41,679 nucleotides of DNA. It comes from Fibrobacter sp. Lineage in GTDB: Bacteria; Fibrobacterota; Fibrobacteria; Fibrobacterales; Fibrobacteraceae. Shown here piece by piece: positions 1 to 7,834 of this stretch. A program made the position numbers and the translations under genes. The notes under the pieces are model-generated. The model did not search any database. It saw only the letters and a list, made by a program, of their open reading frames with translations, and had not been told where the DNA came from. The stretch's first letter is position 1. Every line of letters begins with the position of its first letter. The stretch is from NCBI GenBank assembly GCA_024398965.1, contig JAKSIF010000023.1:1-41679 (forward strand), read 5' to 3'.

Positions 1-43
1 CAGTCATCACGAGCAAATTTTCCTTGCTGATTTTTTTAGACAT
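1..43 (-). CDS. 5' end of a leftward gene cut by the window edge
   Basis: Read leftward, an ATG at 43-41 opens a frame MSKKISKENLLVMT that stays open to the window edge. A GAGGT ribosome-binding sequence lies about five bases before the ATG, which supports a real start. Only 14 codons are visible, so no function can be given. It lies 55 nt downstream of the FISUMP lipoprotein gene on the same strand and could be co-transcribed with it. Confidence 0.45.
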   Translation of the reverse strand, partial: MSKKISKENLLVMT

Positions 44-98
44 ATCGACCTCAATGGTTGTATAACGCAAAGCAGTCTCTGTCTAGGCTCCGATTGAA

Positions 99-1205
99 TT
101 ATTCATTCATTACACACCGTACAGAAAAACCATATGTCTTATATTGATCGGATCGAGAATTTCCCGTAGATGATTTCCCCTGTGATCCGGCAACAGCACC
201 TTCTTCGGCATAATTCTTTGATTCTTCAGGATAAAACCAATACGTATAATCGTTAACATCCGAGAACTCATACGCCCAATTATATCCAGCGGCAATTAAA
301 CTATACCCTGTATAGTTAAGCCCCCCAAAAGGGGTCGACCTTACACCTTTCACGCCCGCATCATTTCCATCTGCGTGAACTACAATATAAAAATCATTGT
401 ATGTAAGCAAACGCCAACCATCTGGGCAAATTCCTTGGTGGTTTTCTTGAATCAAGTGAGCACAACTCTTGGTATTACAACTATCGTTGAAGCCCATCAT
501 TTCTGCCCATTGGTAAAGTCCACCGTAATTTGCACATTTTGTGGTATCATTGTCATAGCAATAGCGTTCAACTTTAGAGTTGTCAGATTGATTCTCAGAA
601 CCATCAATCATTATACCAACATTCAAGTTTTCCGCCATAACATCGATTGTTGCCGCTTTATTATTAGTATCTTTTCCTGTCACAGTCAAATACTTGTATT
701 TGCGTTGTTCATATTCAAATACACCATACGAAAGATTTGGACTAGTATAGTCCTGTTTTACGAAGCTACTACTCGAAGCGACTGATGACGAAGAACGCTT
801 CACAGAAGAACTAGACGATCCTACAGAACTACTACTTTGCTTATTGCTTGATGACGAGTTCACCGACGAACTGGACTTAGCTGAGCTGCTGCTGGATCCT
901 TCGACTCCGGCGCTGCCTCCGCTCAGGATGACACTGGATGAAGAACCCAGAATGACAACGGAGGAAGAAGAAGACTTGTCTAGATTCTCGGTCGTGGCCG
1001 AGGATGACATTCGGGAGGAACTGCTAGATTCCCGATCGGGATCGGGAATGACAGAAGAGGATGATTCATCGTCCTCAACAGCGGAACTCAGTGTGCTGTT
1101 TTCACCAGATGCGCTGGTGGAGTTGGAGTCGTCGCCGCAGGCGTTAAAGGCGAACAGCGCAAAAGCGACCGCGCTGGTGATTGTAATTTTTTTGAAAATG
1201 TTCAT
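99..1205 (-). CDS. FISUMP-domain lipoprotein with a serine-rich linker
   Basis: A 368-residue predicted surface lipoprotein. Residues 1-23 form a signal peptide ending in FNAC, with Cys23 the likely lipidation site. Residues 28-150 are dominated by runs of serine (SSSSS blocks separated by short K, V or A stretches), a flexible low-complexity linker typical of Fibrobacter surface proteins. The C-terminal 215 residues carry FISUMP-domain hallmarks: MAENLN, a cysteine pair around CANYGGLYQWAEMM, CPDGWRLLTYNDF, and the closing YGFSVRCV. The domain's biochemical role is unknown to me. The signal peptide (SAVAFALFAFNAC) is nearly the same as that of the next FISUMP gene upstream, and the DNA there is also conserved, which suggests fairly recent duplication. 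No strong Shine-Dalgarno sequence is visible before the ATG at 1205. Family assignment is firm; function is not. Confidence 0.88.
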   Translation of the reverse strand: MNIFKKITITSAVAFALFAFNACGDDSNSTSASGENSTLSSAVEDDESSSSVIPDPDRESSSSSRMSSSATTENLDKSSSSSVVILGSSSSVILSGGSAGVEGSSSSSAKSSSSVNSSSSNKQSSSSVGSSSSSVKRSSSSVASSSSFVKQDYTSPNLSYGVFEYEQRKYKYLTVTGKDTNNKAATIDVMAENLNVGIMIDGSENQSDNSKVERYCYDNDTTKCANYGGLYQWAEMMGFNDSCNTKSCAHLIQENHQGICPDGWRLLTYNDFYIVVHADGNDAGVKGVRSTPFGGLNYTGYSLIAAGYNWAYEFSDVNDYTYWFYPEESKNYAEEGAVAGSQGKSSTGNSRSDQYKTYGFSVRCVMNE

Positions 1206-1273
1206 ATTAAAACTCTGTTAAATGTGGTTATGCGCGGGGATTTTGAAAAAAAGGGCTAGTCACGACACTTGCT

Positions 1274-3427
1274 TTAGTCCTGAACACAACGAATGGACAA
1301 TCCATTAGTTTTACGAATAACCGACATGTCAACATTTTGACCTATCGAGCCAAAACTTATTCCAAAAGCCCCCCCCCCATCGCCACCTTGAGTAGATGTC
1401 CAAAAATAAGCACCCATTCCATAAGAACGAATTTCACGGAGAACGTTATTGTTCCATTCAGCAAGATTTGCCGGTAGAATCGTAAAACCGTAATAATCAA
1501 ATCCATTTCCATTAAACGACCAGTCGCTTTTTGACTTCAATAAAAGGCCGCAACGCGTCTTTTCAGGTGCATAACACTTTAAGGCAGAGAACAGTGTTTT
1601 CCATTCGTTTAAGCTTGGCAAATGCCATCCCGCCGGACAAACCCCGCGAACCTTTTCCGGCAAATCGCATGTATGAAAAAATCCACAACCGCTTCCACCA
1701 TCGCTGAAGATTGCAGCAGAATCAACGGCTGCTGGCCATGTATAATAACGCCCGTAAATATTCCCCGTGTCGGAAATATCCTTATATCCGATAGAACCGA
1801 ACATTGACAATGTGTCGCCGACTTGGTAATTGTAACTTAAATTTTCGGCCATCCAGGTCTGATCCGCAATTTTTACGGTTTTATAAACCTGGCCATCTCT
1901 TTCATCAGTAAATGTTCCGTGTACCACGGTTGCCGTATCAACACCGGGTATGTATTTGCTGACATCTTCAACATGAGTGTAGCCTTTTAAGCAACGGATG
2001 TGCATCATTCTTGTTGTCCCGGAATACACGCCATCGTTACTAAAACTGAAATACCATCCCTCGGCTTTAGAATTTGAAGCCCAGAAGGCTGTATGATAAT
2101 GCAAAACCTTAGAATCTGTACCAGACGGAGTCACTGAAAAGCCGTAATCATCGGTGCCGTTGCCGTTGAAATTCCATCCAATCCTGGACTTCAATTTTTT
2201 ACCGGCAACACTCGCCCCGCCTGCAGTATTAAACAAAGTATTCCAATCTTCGTTACTGGGCAGACGCCAACCTTCAGGACATATACCTCGAACCTGTTCA
2301 TTCGGGGTGCAGCTACCTGTGGAACAGCCCTTTCCGTCATCACCGAAAACAGCTGCAGAATCCATTGCTGCTCCGTATGAATACAGGCGTCCAAAAACAT
2401 CACAAGTCCGAACGGGTTCTGCCTGAAGGTCATAAATATTTGAAATCGACAGGCATGCCCTGTCTTTTTCATAAAGGGTATCCGCGACATAGGCATAGTT
2501 CAAATTTTCTGCCATCCAAGTCTGGTCACCGATTTTTACGGTTCTATATGTTTGACCATCTCGTTCATCAGTGAGTACATCATACTCTACATCTGGATTA
2601 AAGAAGTCCTCCTTGGTTTCTCCACTCCAAAATGGATAAACTTTGGGATCCACTTTAGGTCCACTTTCACCATCATCTTCATCTTTTACACAGCGGACTT
2701 GATTATCGCTCATCCCATGATCAAGGGAACTTGCATAGGTGTAGTATTGATTTGTGCGACCAATAGTAACGACATTATCAGAAGTGCCGTTATACATATA
2801 CTCACCACTTGCAAGTAGATTTGCCTGAATACAATTCCGACTAGAAACTGGTGCAAGAGAAAATCCCAGAGTATCTATGCCGTTATGGCCTTCTAACCAG
2901 CCAAATCGGGATTTTAGCATAATGCCATCTATTTGGTCGTTTTTTCCCGACGCATAGAGTAACTCTTTCAGTTCTCCAAGAGACGGAATATGCCAACCTT
3001 CAGGGCAAATTGTATTCCAGACACGATACAATCTTCCGTAAATTTCACAATTTTCATCTTTTTCGTCGGCACAGCGTGAACCACTTTGCGCGTAATTCAA
3101 ATTTTCCGCCATCCAGGTCTGCCTGCCAATCTTGACGGTCTTGTACACTCGGCCATCGCGTTCGTCAACCAATTCTCCATAGTTAATGTTTGGGTTCAAG
3201 AACTGCGATCTAGATGTAACTTCGGGACACTTAGTCACGGTACTGACATAGGAATTTGCTTTACTGGAAGATGAAGCAATCAAACCTTCCGAGCTACTCA
3301 AAGCACTCGACTCATCAGGTCCATTACTGGATCCAGTCCCATCGCAGGCATTAAATGCGAACAGCGCAAAAGCGACTGCGCTCACCAAGCCAATTTTCTT
3401 AATCGTTTTCACAAAAACTCCAAACAT
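1274..3427 (-). CDS. lipoprotein with three tandem FISUMP domains
   Basis: A 717-residue predicted lipoprotein. The signal peptide ends at FNAC (Cys28) and is followed by a short Ser/Gly-rich spacer. Three FISUMP domains then follow, roughly residues 78-250, 278-480 and 495-717. Each opens with an ERDGxxYxTVKIxxQTWMAENL-type motif, continues with a YGRLY/YGRYY segment and CPEGWxxPS (CPAGWHLPS in the third), and closes with RCVKD, RCLKG or RCVQD. The first domain is the most diverged: it lacks the AAMDSAA segment seen in the other two. The ATG at 3427 is preceded by GGGGGA. The downstream neighbour on the same strand is the single-domain FISUMP gene 68 nt away, so the pair may be one transcript. 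The tandem copies look like internal duplication. Cell-surface location is inferred from the lipoprotein signal; function is unknown. Confidence 0.88.
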   Translation of the reverse strand: MFGVFVKTIKKIGLVSAVAFALFAFNACDGTGSSNGPDESSALSSSEGLIASSSSKANSYVSTVTKCPEVTSRSQFLNPNINYGELVDERDGRVYKTVKIGRQTWMAENLNYAQSGSRCADEKDENCEIYGRLYRVWNTICPEGWHIPSLGELKELLYASGKNDQIDGIMLKSRFGWLEGHNGIDTLGFSLAPVSSRNCIQANLLASGEYMYNGTSDNVVTIGRTNQYYTYASSLDHGMSDNQVRCVKDEDDGESGPKVDPKVYPFWSGETKEDFFNPDVEYDVLTDERDGQTYRTVKIGDQTWMAENLNYAYVADTLYEKDRACLSISNIYDLQAEPVRTCDVFGRLYSYGAAMDSAAVFGDDGKGCSTGSCTPNEQVRGICPEGWRLPSNEDWNTLFNTAGGASVAGKKLKSRIGWNFNGNGTDDYGFSVTPSGTDSKVLHYHTAFWASNSKAEGWYFSFSNDGVYSGTTRMMHIRCLKGYTHVEDVSKYIPGVDTATVVHGTFTDERDGQVYKTVKIADQTWMAENLSYNYQVGDTLSMFGSIGYKDISDTGNIYGRYYTWPAAVDSAAIFSDGGSGCGFFHTCDLPEKVRGVCPAGWHLPSLNEWKTLFSALKCYAPEKTRCGLLLKSKSDWSFNGNGFDYYGFTILPANLAEWNNNVLREIRSYGMGAYFWTSTQGGDGGGAFGISFGSIGQNVDMSVIRKTNGLSIRCVQD

Positions 3428-3579
3428 TTTCCCCCATAAATTTAGATTCCTATAACGCCTTTACCCCCCCCGAATGTAAACTTTATTAAATAGAATGCAA
3501 GTAATCGTCGTTTTTGCAGAAACGCAGCCTTGAAATTTCCCATACGCCTCACCCTGAGACATATAGAACATTTTGCATC

Positions 3580-3850
3580 CTGCATTCGCGTTAGGGATGG
3601 AAGCCGGCCACGGTGGGAGCTTCGCTCCTTGACTTTTCGCCTCGGCAATGACTATGCAAGCATAGTCACTGCACTCGGCTCTGGGTCAATCGAACTCGCG
3701 CGACCCTTGACTTGTGCAGTTGCCTGGAGCGCGAGGCTGAACGGACGGGGAGCGGAGCGAGCCGATAACGCGACAGCCCGACCCCGGCGGCGGTGAGATC
3801 CCCGCTCGGAGGCGGGGATGACAAGCGAGGGATGGAGCCGGGGGAACGCC
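3580..3850. repeat. gene-free GC-rich intergenic region with stacked hairpins
   Basis: The 529 bp between the FISUMP gene (start 3427) and the QueD-like gene (start 3957) hold no convincing gene. Open frames here encode low-complexity Arg/Pro/Ser products. The middle is a string of short inverted repeats: GGGAGC-TTC-GCTCC near 3617, GACTATGC-AA-GCATAGTC near 3648-3665, GCGAGG and GGAGCGGAGCG motifs around 3730-3760, and an AGATCC...GGATGAC hairpin at 3796-3823. The last matches a second copy at 6024-6049. This looks like a composite of intergenic repeat elements. Confidence 0.6.
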
Positions 3851-3882
3851 CAAAAGTCGAGAGCAACCACAAAATTTTCCCC

Positions 3883-3912
3883 TTGTCCTCCCCCCTCTCT
3901 GTTTGATATACT
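3883..3912 (+). promoter_or_regulatory. candidate promoter for the QueD-like gene
   Basis: TTGTCC (3883-3888), an 18-nt spacer and TATACT (3907-3912) resemble a primary sigma promoter. The -10 hexamer is the left part of a perfect 5-5-5 inverted repeat, TATAC-TGCAG-GTATA (3907-3921). A second hairpin, GTTCGC-CAT-GCGAAC (3931-3945), directly precedes the AGGAGG ribosome-binding site. The call is by eye only. Confidence 0.45.
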
Positions 3913-3956
3913 GCAGGTATAACCATCAGCGTTCGCCATGCGAACAAGGAGGAAAT

Positions 3957-4526
3957 ATGAGAAGTTACACAACGTTCAGCCTGCAGTACGCCCACCGTTT
4001 CTACGGTTTCAAGGGAGAGGCGCAGTATCTTCACGGGCATACGGGTATCCTGACCATTGAGGTGGAGGATTCCATCAATGCGGGAGTGAACATGGTGTTC
4101 CCCTGCAACGAAATCCAGAAGACGGCCTGGGACATTCTGCGGAATTTCGACCACGCCCTCATTCTGCGTGAAGATGACCCGCTGCTCCCCGCGATTCTCG
4201 ATGTCTATGAAAAGCAGGGCATCAGGAACGGACATCCGCAAAACAAGATGAAGGGGCCTGCGTTCAAGACGGCGCTGGCCACGGCTTACCCGGATTGCCG
4301 CCTGGTGGTGACGAAGGAGACCATGACGGTGGAAGGCATGATCAAGATTGTCTACGACCTTCTGAAAATGAAGTTGAACATCGCAAAGATTACATTCACC
4401 AGCGGAGTGAACGCCGCCTCCCAGGAATTCCCTGTCACGAGCACAGTCAAGCGCTGTCCCCTCTGCGGAATCGCCTTGGACGAAAACGGCGTTTGTCCCA
4501 AGTGCGGATATAAGGAAAAAGCATAA
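3957..4526 (+). CDS. 6-carboxytetrahydropterin synthase / PTPS-family protein with C-terminal zinc ribbon
   Basis: A 189-residue member of the QueD/6-pyruvoyltetrahydropterin synthase family, enzymes that act on dihydroneopterin triphosphate in queuosine or pterin synthesis. The start is the ATG at 3957, placed behind AGGAGG; an in-frame ATG at 3903 has no such site. Zinc ligands are visible as His13 (YAHRF) and His26/His28 (LHGHTG), and the NFDHALIL segment matches the family's catalytic Asp-His region. The cysteine normally four residues before the HGH histidine is Ala22 here, with Glu21 beside it, as in PTPS-III-like variants where glutamate takes over that role. The C-terminus adds a CPLC-(9 residues)-CPKC zinc ribbon not present in standard QueD. 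The substrate is therefore uncertain. No queC, queE or queF gene is nearby. Confidence 0.82.
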   Translation: MRSYTTFSLQYAHRFYGFKGEAQYLHGHTGILTIEVEDSINAGVNMVFPCNEIQKTAWDILRNFDHALILREDDPLLPAILDVYEKQGIRNGHPQNKMKGPAFKTALATAYPDCRLVVTKETMTVEGMIKIVYDLLKMKLNIAKITFTSGVNAASQEFPVTSTVKRCPLCGIALDENGVCPKCGYKEKA

Positions 4527-4560
4527 TTCGCGATTCGCCCACTCGACGCAAAACAGAAAA

Positions 4561-4597
4561 GGGCTTGAGAATATTTCTCAGGTCCTTTACCTTTACC
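4561..4597. terminator. bidirectional terminator between the QueD-like gene and the xanthine permease gene
   Basis: An 11-bp stem (4561-4571 with 4575-4585, two G-U pairs, loop TAT) is followed on the + strand by TTTACCTTTACC. On the - strand it is followed by TTTTCTGTTTTG. It lies between two convergent genes and can serve both. Confidence 0.65.
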
Positions 4598-4640
4598 AAA
4601 TCATTTTCTCGCCCTGTGCAGCGAGCAAGATTTCAATGAC

Positions 4641-5972
4641 TTAATTTTTCTTTTCTTCGGTAGAGTTGGCTGCGTCTTTTTCCTTGGGCAAAACCAGGTT
4701 CAGAATCACGGCCAGCAGGAACACTACAGCCACGCAGTTTTCTGCGAAGATAGTCTGGAAAATTTGCGGGAATTCCTTGAACATGCCGGCGGCCTGGGTA
4801 AAGCCAAGGCCCACGCTGAGGGAGAGGCTCACGATGACCATGTTGCGCTGGCAAAATCCGCTCTTGGCCATCATGCCAAAACCTGCAAACAAAATGGAGC
4901 CGAACATCATGATGGTGCAGCCGCCAAGCACTGCCTGCGGGATGGTGGTAAGCAATGTGCCGATGGGCGGGAAGATGCCGCCCAAGAGCATAACGATGGC
5001 GCCAGTGGCGATGGTAAAGCGGTTTACCACGCCGGAAAGTGAAGCAAGGCCCACGTTCTGGCTGAAGGAGGTGATAGGGGTGCAACCAAAGATACCGGAG
5101 ATGGTGCTGACGAAACCGTCGCAACTGATGGCGCCGCCCATTTCGGATTTGTGAATTTGACGCTTGAGGGCTCCATTTACGAGAGCGCTGGAATCGCCTA
5201 CAGTTTCCGTTGCAGAAACCAGGAAGATGGCCACCACAGAAAGAATAGGTCCGATGTGGAATTCCGGAGTGAAGGGCAAAATCTTGGGGAGCGCCACGAT
5301 GCTGCAGTTAGAAAGCCCGGAGAAGTCCACCATGCCCATGCAAAGAGCGAGAACGTAACCGACCACGAGGCCCACCAGCACGGAAAGGGAGCGAAGGAAA
5401 CCCTTGGCGAAAACCTGCGTAAGCAGGCAGGTAAGCAGGGTGACGCTTCCGACAATCCAGTTGTGTGTTGCGCCGAAGTCCGCAGAACCCTGGCCGCCGG
5501 CGAAGGAATTTGCGCCGATAGGTAACAACGAAAAACCGATAGCCGTTACCACAGTCGCTGCCACGATATGCGGAATAAGCTTCAGCCAGTATTTTGCGCA
5601 AAGGCCAAGCAAACCTTCCACAATGCCGCCCACAATCACGGCGCCCATGAGGGTGCCCATGCCCTGGGTGGTAGCAATGCCGATGGAAACGGAAAGGAAG
5701 GTAAAGCTGATGCCCATGACGATGGGCAACCTGGAACCGATTTTCCAGATGGGGAAAAGCTGTACCAGGGTGCCGATGCCGGCGATAATCATACAGTTCT
5801 GAACGAGGGCCGCAGTCAGCCCCTTATCCAGATTTACAACCCCGGCAAGAATCATGATGGGGGTGATGTTTGCAACGAACATGGCCAGCACATGCTGCAG
5901 GCCGAAGGGCAAAGCCTTCAGCACCGGCACGCGGCCGTCCAACTGATAAATATTTTCCGATGAATTGTTCAT
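4641..5972 (-). CDS. pbuX: NCS2-family xanthine/uracil permease
   Basis: A 443-residue polytopic inner-membrane protein of the nucleobase:cation symporter-2 family, the usual length for PbuX or UraA. It imports a purine base, most likely xanthine, with protons. The family signature region is visible in the middle: SATETVGDSSALVNG, then GGAISCDGFVSTISGIFGCTPITSFSQNVGL, here cited only as landmarks around residues 255-305. About a dozen hydrophobic segments span the protein. It follows xpt on the same strand with an 82-nt gap that holds two small repeat hairpins. The pairing xpt-pbuX is the classic xanthine salvage operon and is the main reason to favour xanthine over uracil as substrate. The C-terminus is charged (KEKDAANSTEEKKN). 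Confidence 0.87.
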   Translation of the reverse strand: MNNSSENIYQLDGRVPVLKALPFGLQHVLAMFVANITPIMILAGVVNLDKGLTAALVQNCMIIAGIGTLVQLFPIWKIGSRLPIVMGISFTFLSVSIGIATTQGMGTLMGAVIVGGIVEGLLGLCAKYWLKLIPHIVAATVVTAIGFSLLPIGANSFAGGQGSADFGATHNWIVGSVTLLTCLLTQVFAKGFLRSLSVLVGLVVGYVLALCMGMVDFSGLSNCSIVALPKILPFTPEFHIGPILSVVAIFLVSATETVGDSSALVNGALKRQIHKSEMGGAISCDGFVSTISGIFGCTPITSFSQNVGLASLSGVVNRFTIATGAIVMLLGGIFPPIGTLLTTIPQAVLGGCTIMMFGSILFAGFGMMAKSGFCQRNMVIVSLSLSVGLGFTQAAGMFKEFPQIFQTIFAENCVAVVFLLAVILNLVLPKEKDAANSTEEKKN

Positions 5973-5989
5973 AATGATTCCTTAGAACT

Positions 5990-6049
5990 GAATTCTTCGC
6001 TTCGCTCAGAATGACGTACTTATCGTCATCCTCGCGAAAGCGAGGATCT
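5990..6049. repeat. two small hairpin repeats in the xpt-pbuX gap
   Basis: Two elements lie back to back. GAATTCTTCGCTTCGCTCAG followed by AATGAC (5990-6016) resembles a longer copy at 38064-38098 with a different loop. The second (6024-6049, - strand) is AGATCCTCGC-TTT-CGCGAGGATGAC-like and matches the flanks of the hairpin at 3796-3823, with compensating stem changes. These are dispersed intergenic repeats. Confidence 0.6.
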
Positions 6050-6054
6050 AGCAT

Positions 6055-6675
6055 TTACCCCAGTTTCAAATTCGTGTTTTTCAATGGCAGTTCCGGCTGC
6101 TCCCTAAACTTGATGGTCTGGGTTTGCCAATCCATAGATTCAACGATGGCAATGGATTCCACGCGGTAGCCTTCTTCACGCAGGGTGCGGCCCCCCTTCT
6201 GCTGTCCCTTCTCGATGGCGATGCCGAGGCCTGCCACAGAGCCGCCAGCCTGATGAACCAAGTCAATCAAGGCGTGTGCTGCGGCGCCATCTGCCAAAAA
6301 GTCATCCACAATGAGAACCTTGTCGGTAGCCTTCATGTAAGGCTTTGAAATGAACACGTTGTTCATCTTCTTATGGGTAAAGGAGTAGGCCTGAGCCACG
6401 TACTTGTCGTCGGTGCTGTTGGCGGTCTGGCTCTTCTTCGCAAAAACCACGGGCACGTCGTAAAGATGTCCCAGCAGTGTGGCGATGGCGATGCCGCTGG
6501 CTTCAATAGTCAGAATCTTGTTGATTTCCACATCACGATAGCGGCGCTGGAATTCGTAGGCCATCTGGCGCATAATATCTACGTCGATCTGATGATTCAA
6601 AAAGCTGTCCACCTTAAGGATGTTGCCTTCCTTAATGACGCCGTCACGGAGAATCTTTTCTTCAAGAAAGTTCAT
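6055..6675 (-). CDS. xpt: xanthine phosphoribosyltransferase
   Basis: A 206-residue type I phosphoribosyltransferase that converts xanthine and PRPP to XMP in the cytoplasm (purine salvage). It aligns by eye over its whole length with Bacillus Xpt: LKVDSFLNHQID near residues 20-31, ILTIEASGIAIA at 54-65, PVVFAKK at 75-81, and the PRPP-binding loop LIVDDFLADG at 121-130, then GLGIAIEKG. It is about a dozen residues longer than Bacillus Xpt, mainly at the C-terminus. The ATG at 6675 is preceded by GGAAGG. It is the first gene of a probable xpt-pbuX operon. In Bacillus this operon has a guanine riboswitch; none is recognisable in the 120 bp upstream here. Confidence 0.93.
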   Translation of the reverse strand: MNFLEEKILRDGVIKEGNILKVDSFLNHQIDVDIMRQMAYEFQRRYRDVEINKILTIEASGIAIATLLGHLYDVPVVFAKKSQTANSTDDKYVAQAYSFTHKKMNNVFISKPYMKATDKVLIVDDFLADGAAAHALIDLVHQAGGSVAGLGIAIEKGQQKGGRTLREEGYRVESIAIVESMDWQTQTIKFREQPELPLKNTNLKLG

Positions 6676-6794
6676 AGTAGCCTTCCATTGTTATGCCACG
6701 AAAAACTAGTAAATTCCACAAAAGCGACTCATTTCATTTTTTTAAAATGCTTTTAAACCATTTATAAAACAAATCCTTTTCTATATTCCCAGCC

Positions 6795-7223
6795 ATGTTC
6801 GCATACATTTGGCCCATGGCCCTAATCATTTCCTGCAACGTAATCTATCAGATTTGTGCCAAGTCTGTGTCCAAGGGAATGAACCCCTTTGCAGCTCTCG
6901 CCATCACCTACACCGTCGGCGCAATTGCATCCCTCGTTCTTTATTTCATCCTTGGAAAATCCGGCAGCTTGCTTGCTGAATTTAGGCAACTAAATTGGGC
7001 ACCCATTGTTCTTGGGCTTATTGTGGTAGGGCTTGAAGTCGGTTTCATCTTTGCCTATAAGGCGGGCTGGCCCGTAAGCATCGCACAGATTGTGCAGGCC
7101 ACCATTCTCGCTATCATACTGATTTTCGTGGGTTACGGCCTTTATAACGAAGCCATCACCTGGAACAAAGTGGTAGGCATTCTAGTTTGCCTGGCAGGCT
7201 TTGGCCTTATCAATCTAAAGTAA
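6795..7223 (+). CDS. small EamA/DMT-superfamily membrane protein
   Basis: A 142-residue, very hydrophobic protein with about five membrane segments, equal to one EamA repeat. Full DMT transporters have two such repeats, so this one would work as a dimer. Visible features are an N-terminal helix with a cysteine (ALIISCNVIYQICAKS), a GLEVGFIFAYKAGW segment, and a last helix VGILVCLAGFGLINL followed by Lys at the C-terminus. The substrate cannot be told from sequence. It is divergent from xpt; the roughly 120-bp gap is AT-rich. The broken GH26 gene begins 12 nt downstream. Confidence 0.8.
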   Translation: MFAYIWPMALIISCNVIYQICAKSVSKGMNPFAALAITYTVGAIASLVLYFILGKSGSLLAEFRQLNWAPIVLGLIVVGLEVGFIFAYKAGWPVSIAQIVQATILAIILIFVGYGLYNEAITWNKVVGILVCLAGFGLINLK

Positions 7224-7235
7224 AATGAATCTACT

Positions 7236-7771
7236 ATGAAGCTTCTTTTTTTCAAGTCTATTTTAGCAGTGGCAATTTGCATCACCATAAACTGCTGCAG
7301 TTCCACCAAAACGACAAACGATCAAAAGACCGATTCCGCGCCCAAGGCGCAACCAACGTCAAGTGGATCTGGACAACCAACGCCGGCAGCAGCGCTGGTG
7401 CCACCCTCACCGGATCCTACCCCGGCGACGACTATGTGGACTACACATCCATAGACGGCTACAACTGGGGAACCGCACAGAGCTGGTCCCATTGGCAGTC
7501 CTTCTCCGAAGTTTTCAAGCCCGCCTACGACGCACTTTCCGCTTACGACAAGCCCATGTTCCTGGCAGAATTTTCTTGCACCGAACACGGCGGCAGCAAG
7601 GCCGAATGGTTCAAAAACATGTTCGAAGTCCTGCCCACGGAATTCCCGAAAATCAAGGGTCTCGTCATCTTTAGCCAAAGCAAGAGCTACGAAGCCGACT
7701 GGGGCGTAGACACCTCCAACGAAGCCCTGGAAGCATGGAAAGCGGGCATCGCAAAATTCCCCTCTAAATAA
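7236..7771 (+). pseudogene. remnant of a GH26 beta-mannanase lipoprotein gene
   Basis: Two overlapping frames show a broken gene. The ATG at 7236 opens a lipoprotein signal peptide ending in INCC, then a polar linker. This frame drifts into Pro/Thr-rich nonsense and stops at 7454. From about 7322 another frame encodes the C-terminal half of a GH26 catalytic domain: DRFRAQGATNVKWIW, then PGDDYVDYTSIDGYNWG, then KPMFLAEFSCTEHGGSKAEW, where the Glu of LAEF matches the family's nucleophile, to a stop at 7771. The upstream half of the domain, with the HEMN-type acid/base motif, is missing. A deletion joining the leader to the C-terminal part out of frame explains this best. The product cannot be an active mannanase. 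A GH26 gene would suit a plant-cell-wall degrader. Confidence 0.8.
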
Positions 7772-7834
7772 ATTCTTAACCCCACGAAAGTCCAAACAAG
7801 TTTTGGGGATTCTCACGCCTTAATTATCAAGCTG

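Noticed and set aside
3666-4241. A 191-codon leftward open frame over the QueD-like gene and its upstream repeats
   Set aside because: It overlaps a recognised enzyme on the other strand, and its C-terminal part is translated repeat DNA.
5824-6054. A 76-codon leftward frame starting in the xpt-pbuX gap
   Set aside because: Its N-terminal part is translated repeat DNA and the rest overlaps the permease gene in another frame.
6676-6794. Guanine riboswitch upstream of xpt, expected from Bacillus
   Set aside because: I could not find the conserved purine-aptamer loops or a three-way junction in these 119 bp.
7236-7771. Programmed frameshifting as explanation for the two GH26 frames
   Set aside because: There is no slippery heptamer at the junction, and half of the catalytic domain is missing, which frameshifting cannot restore.
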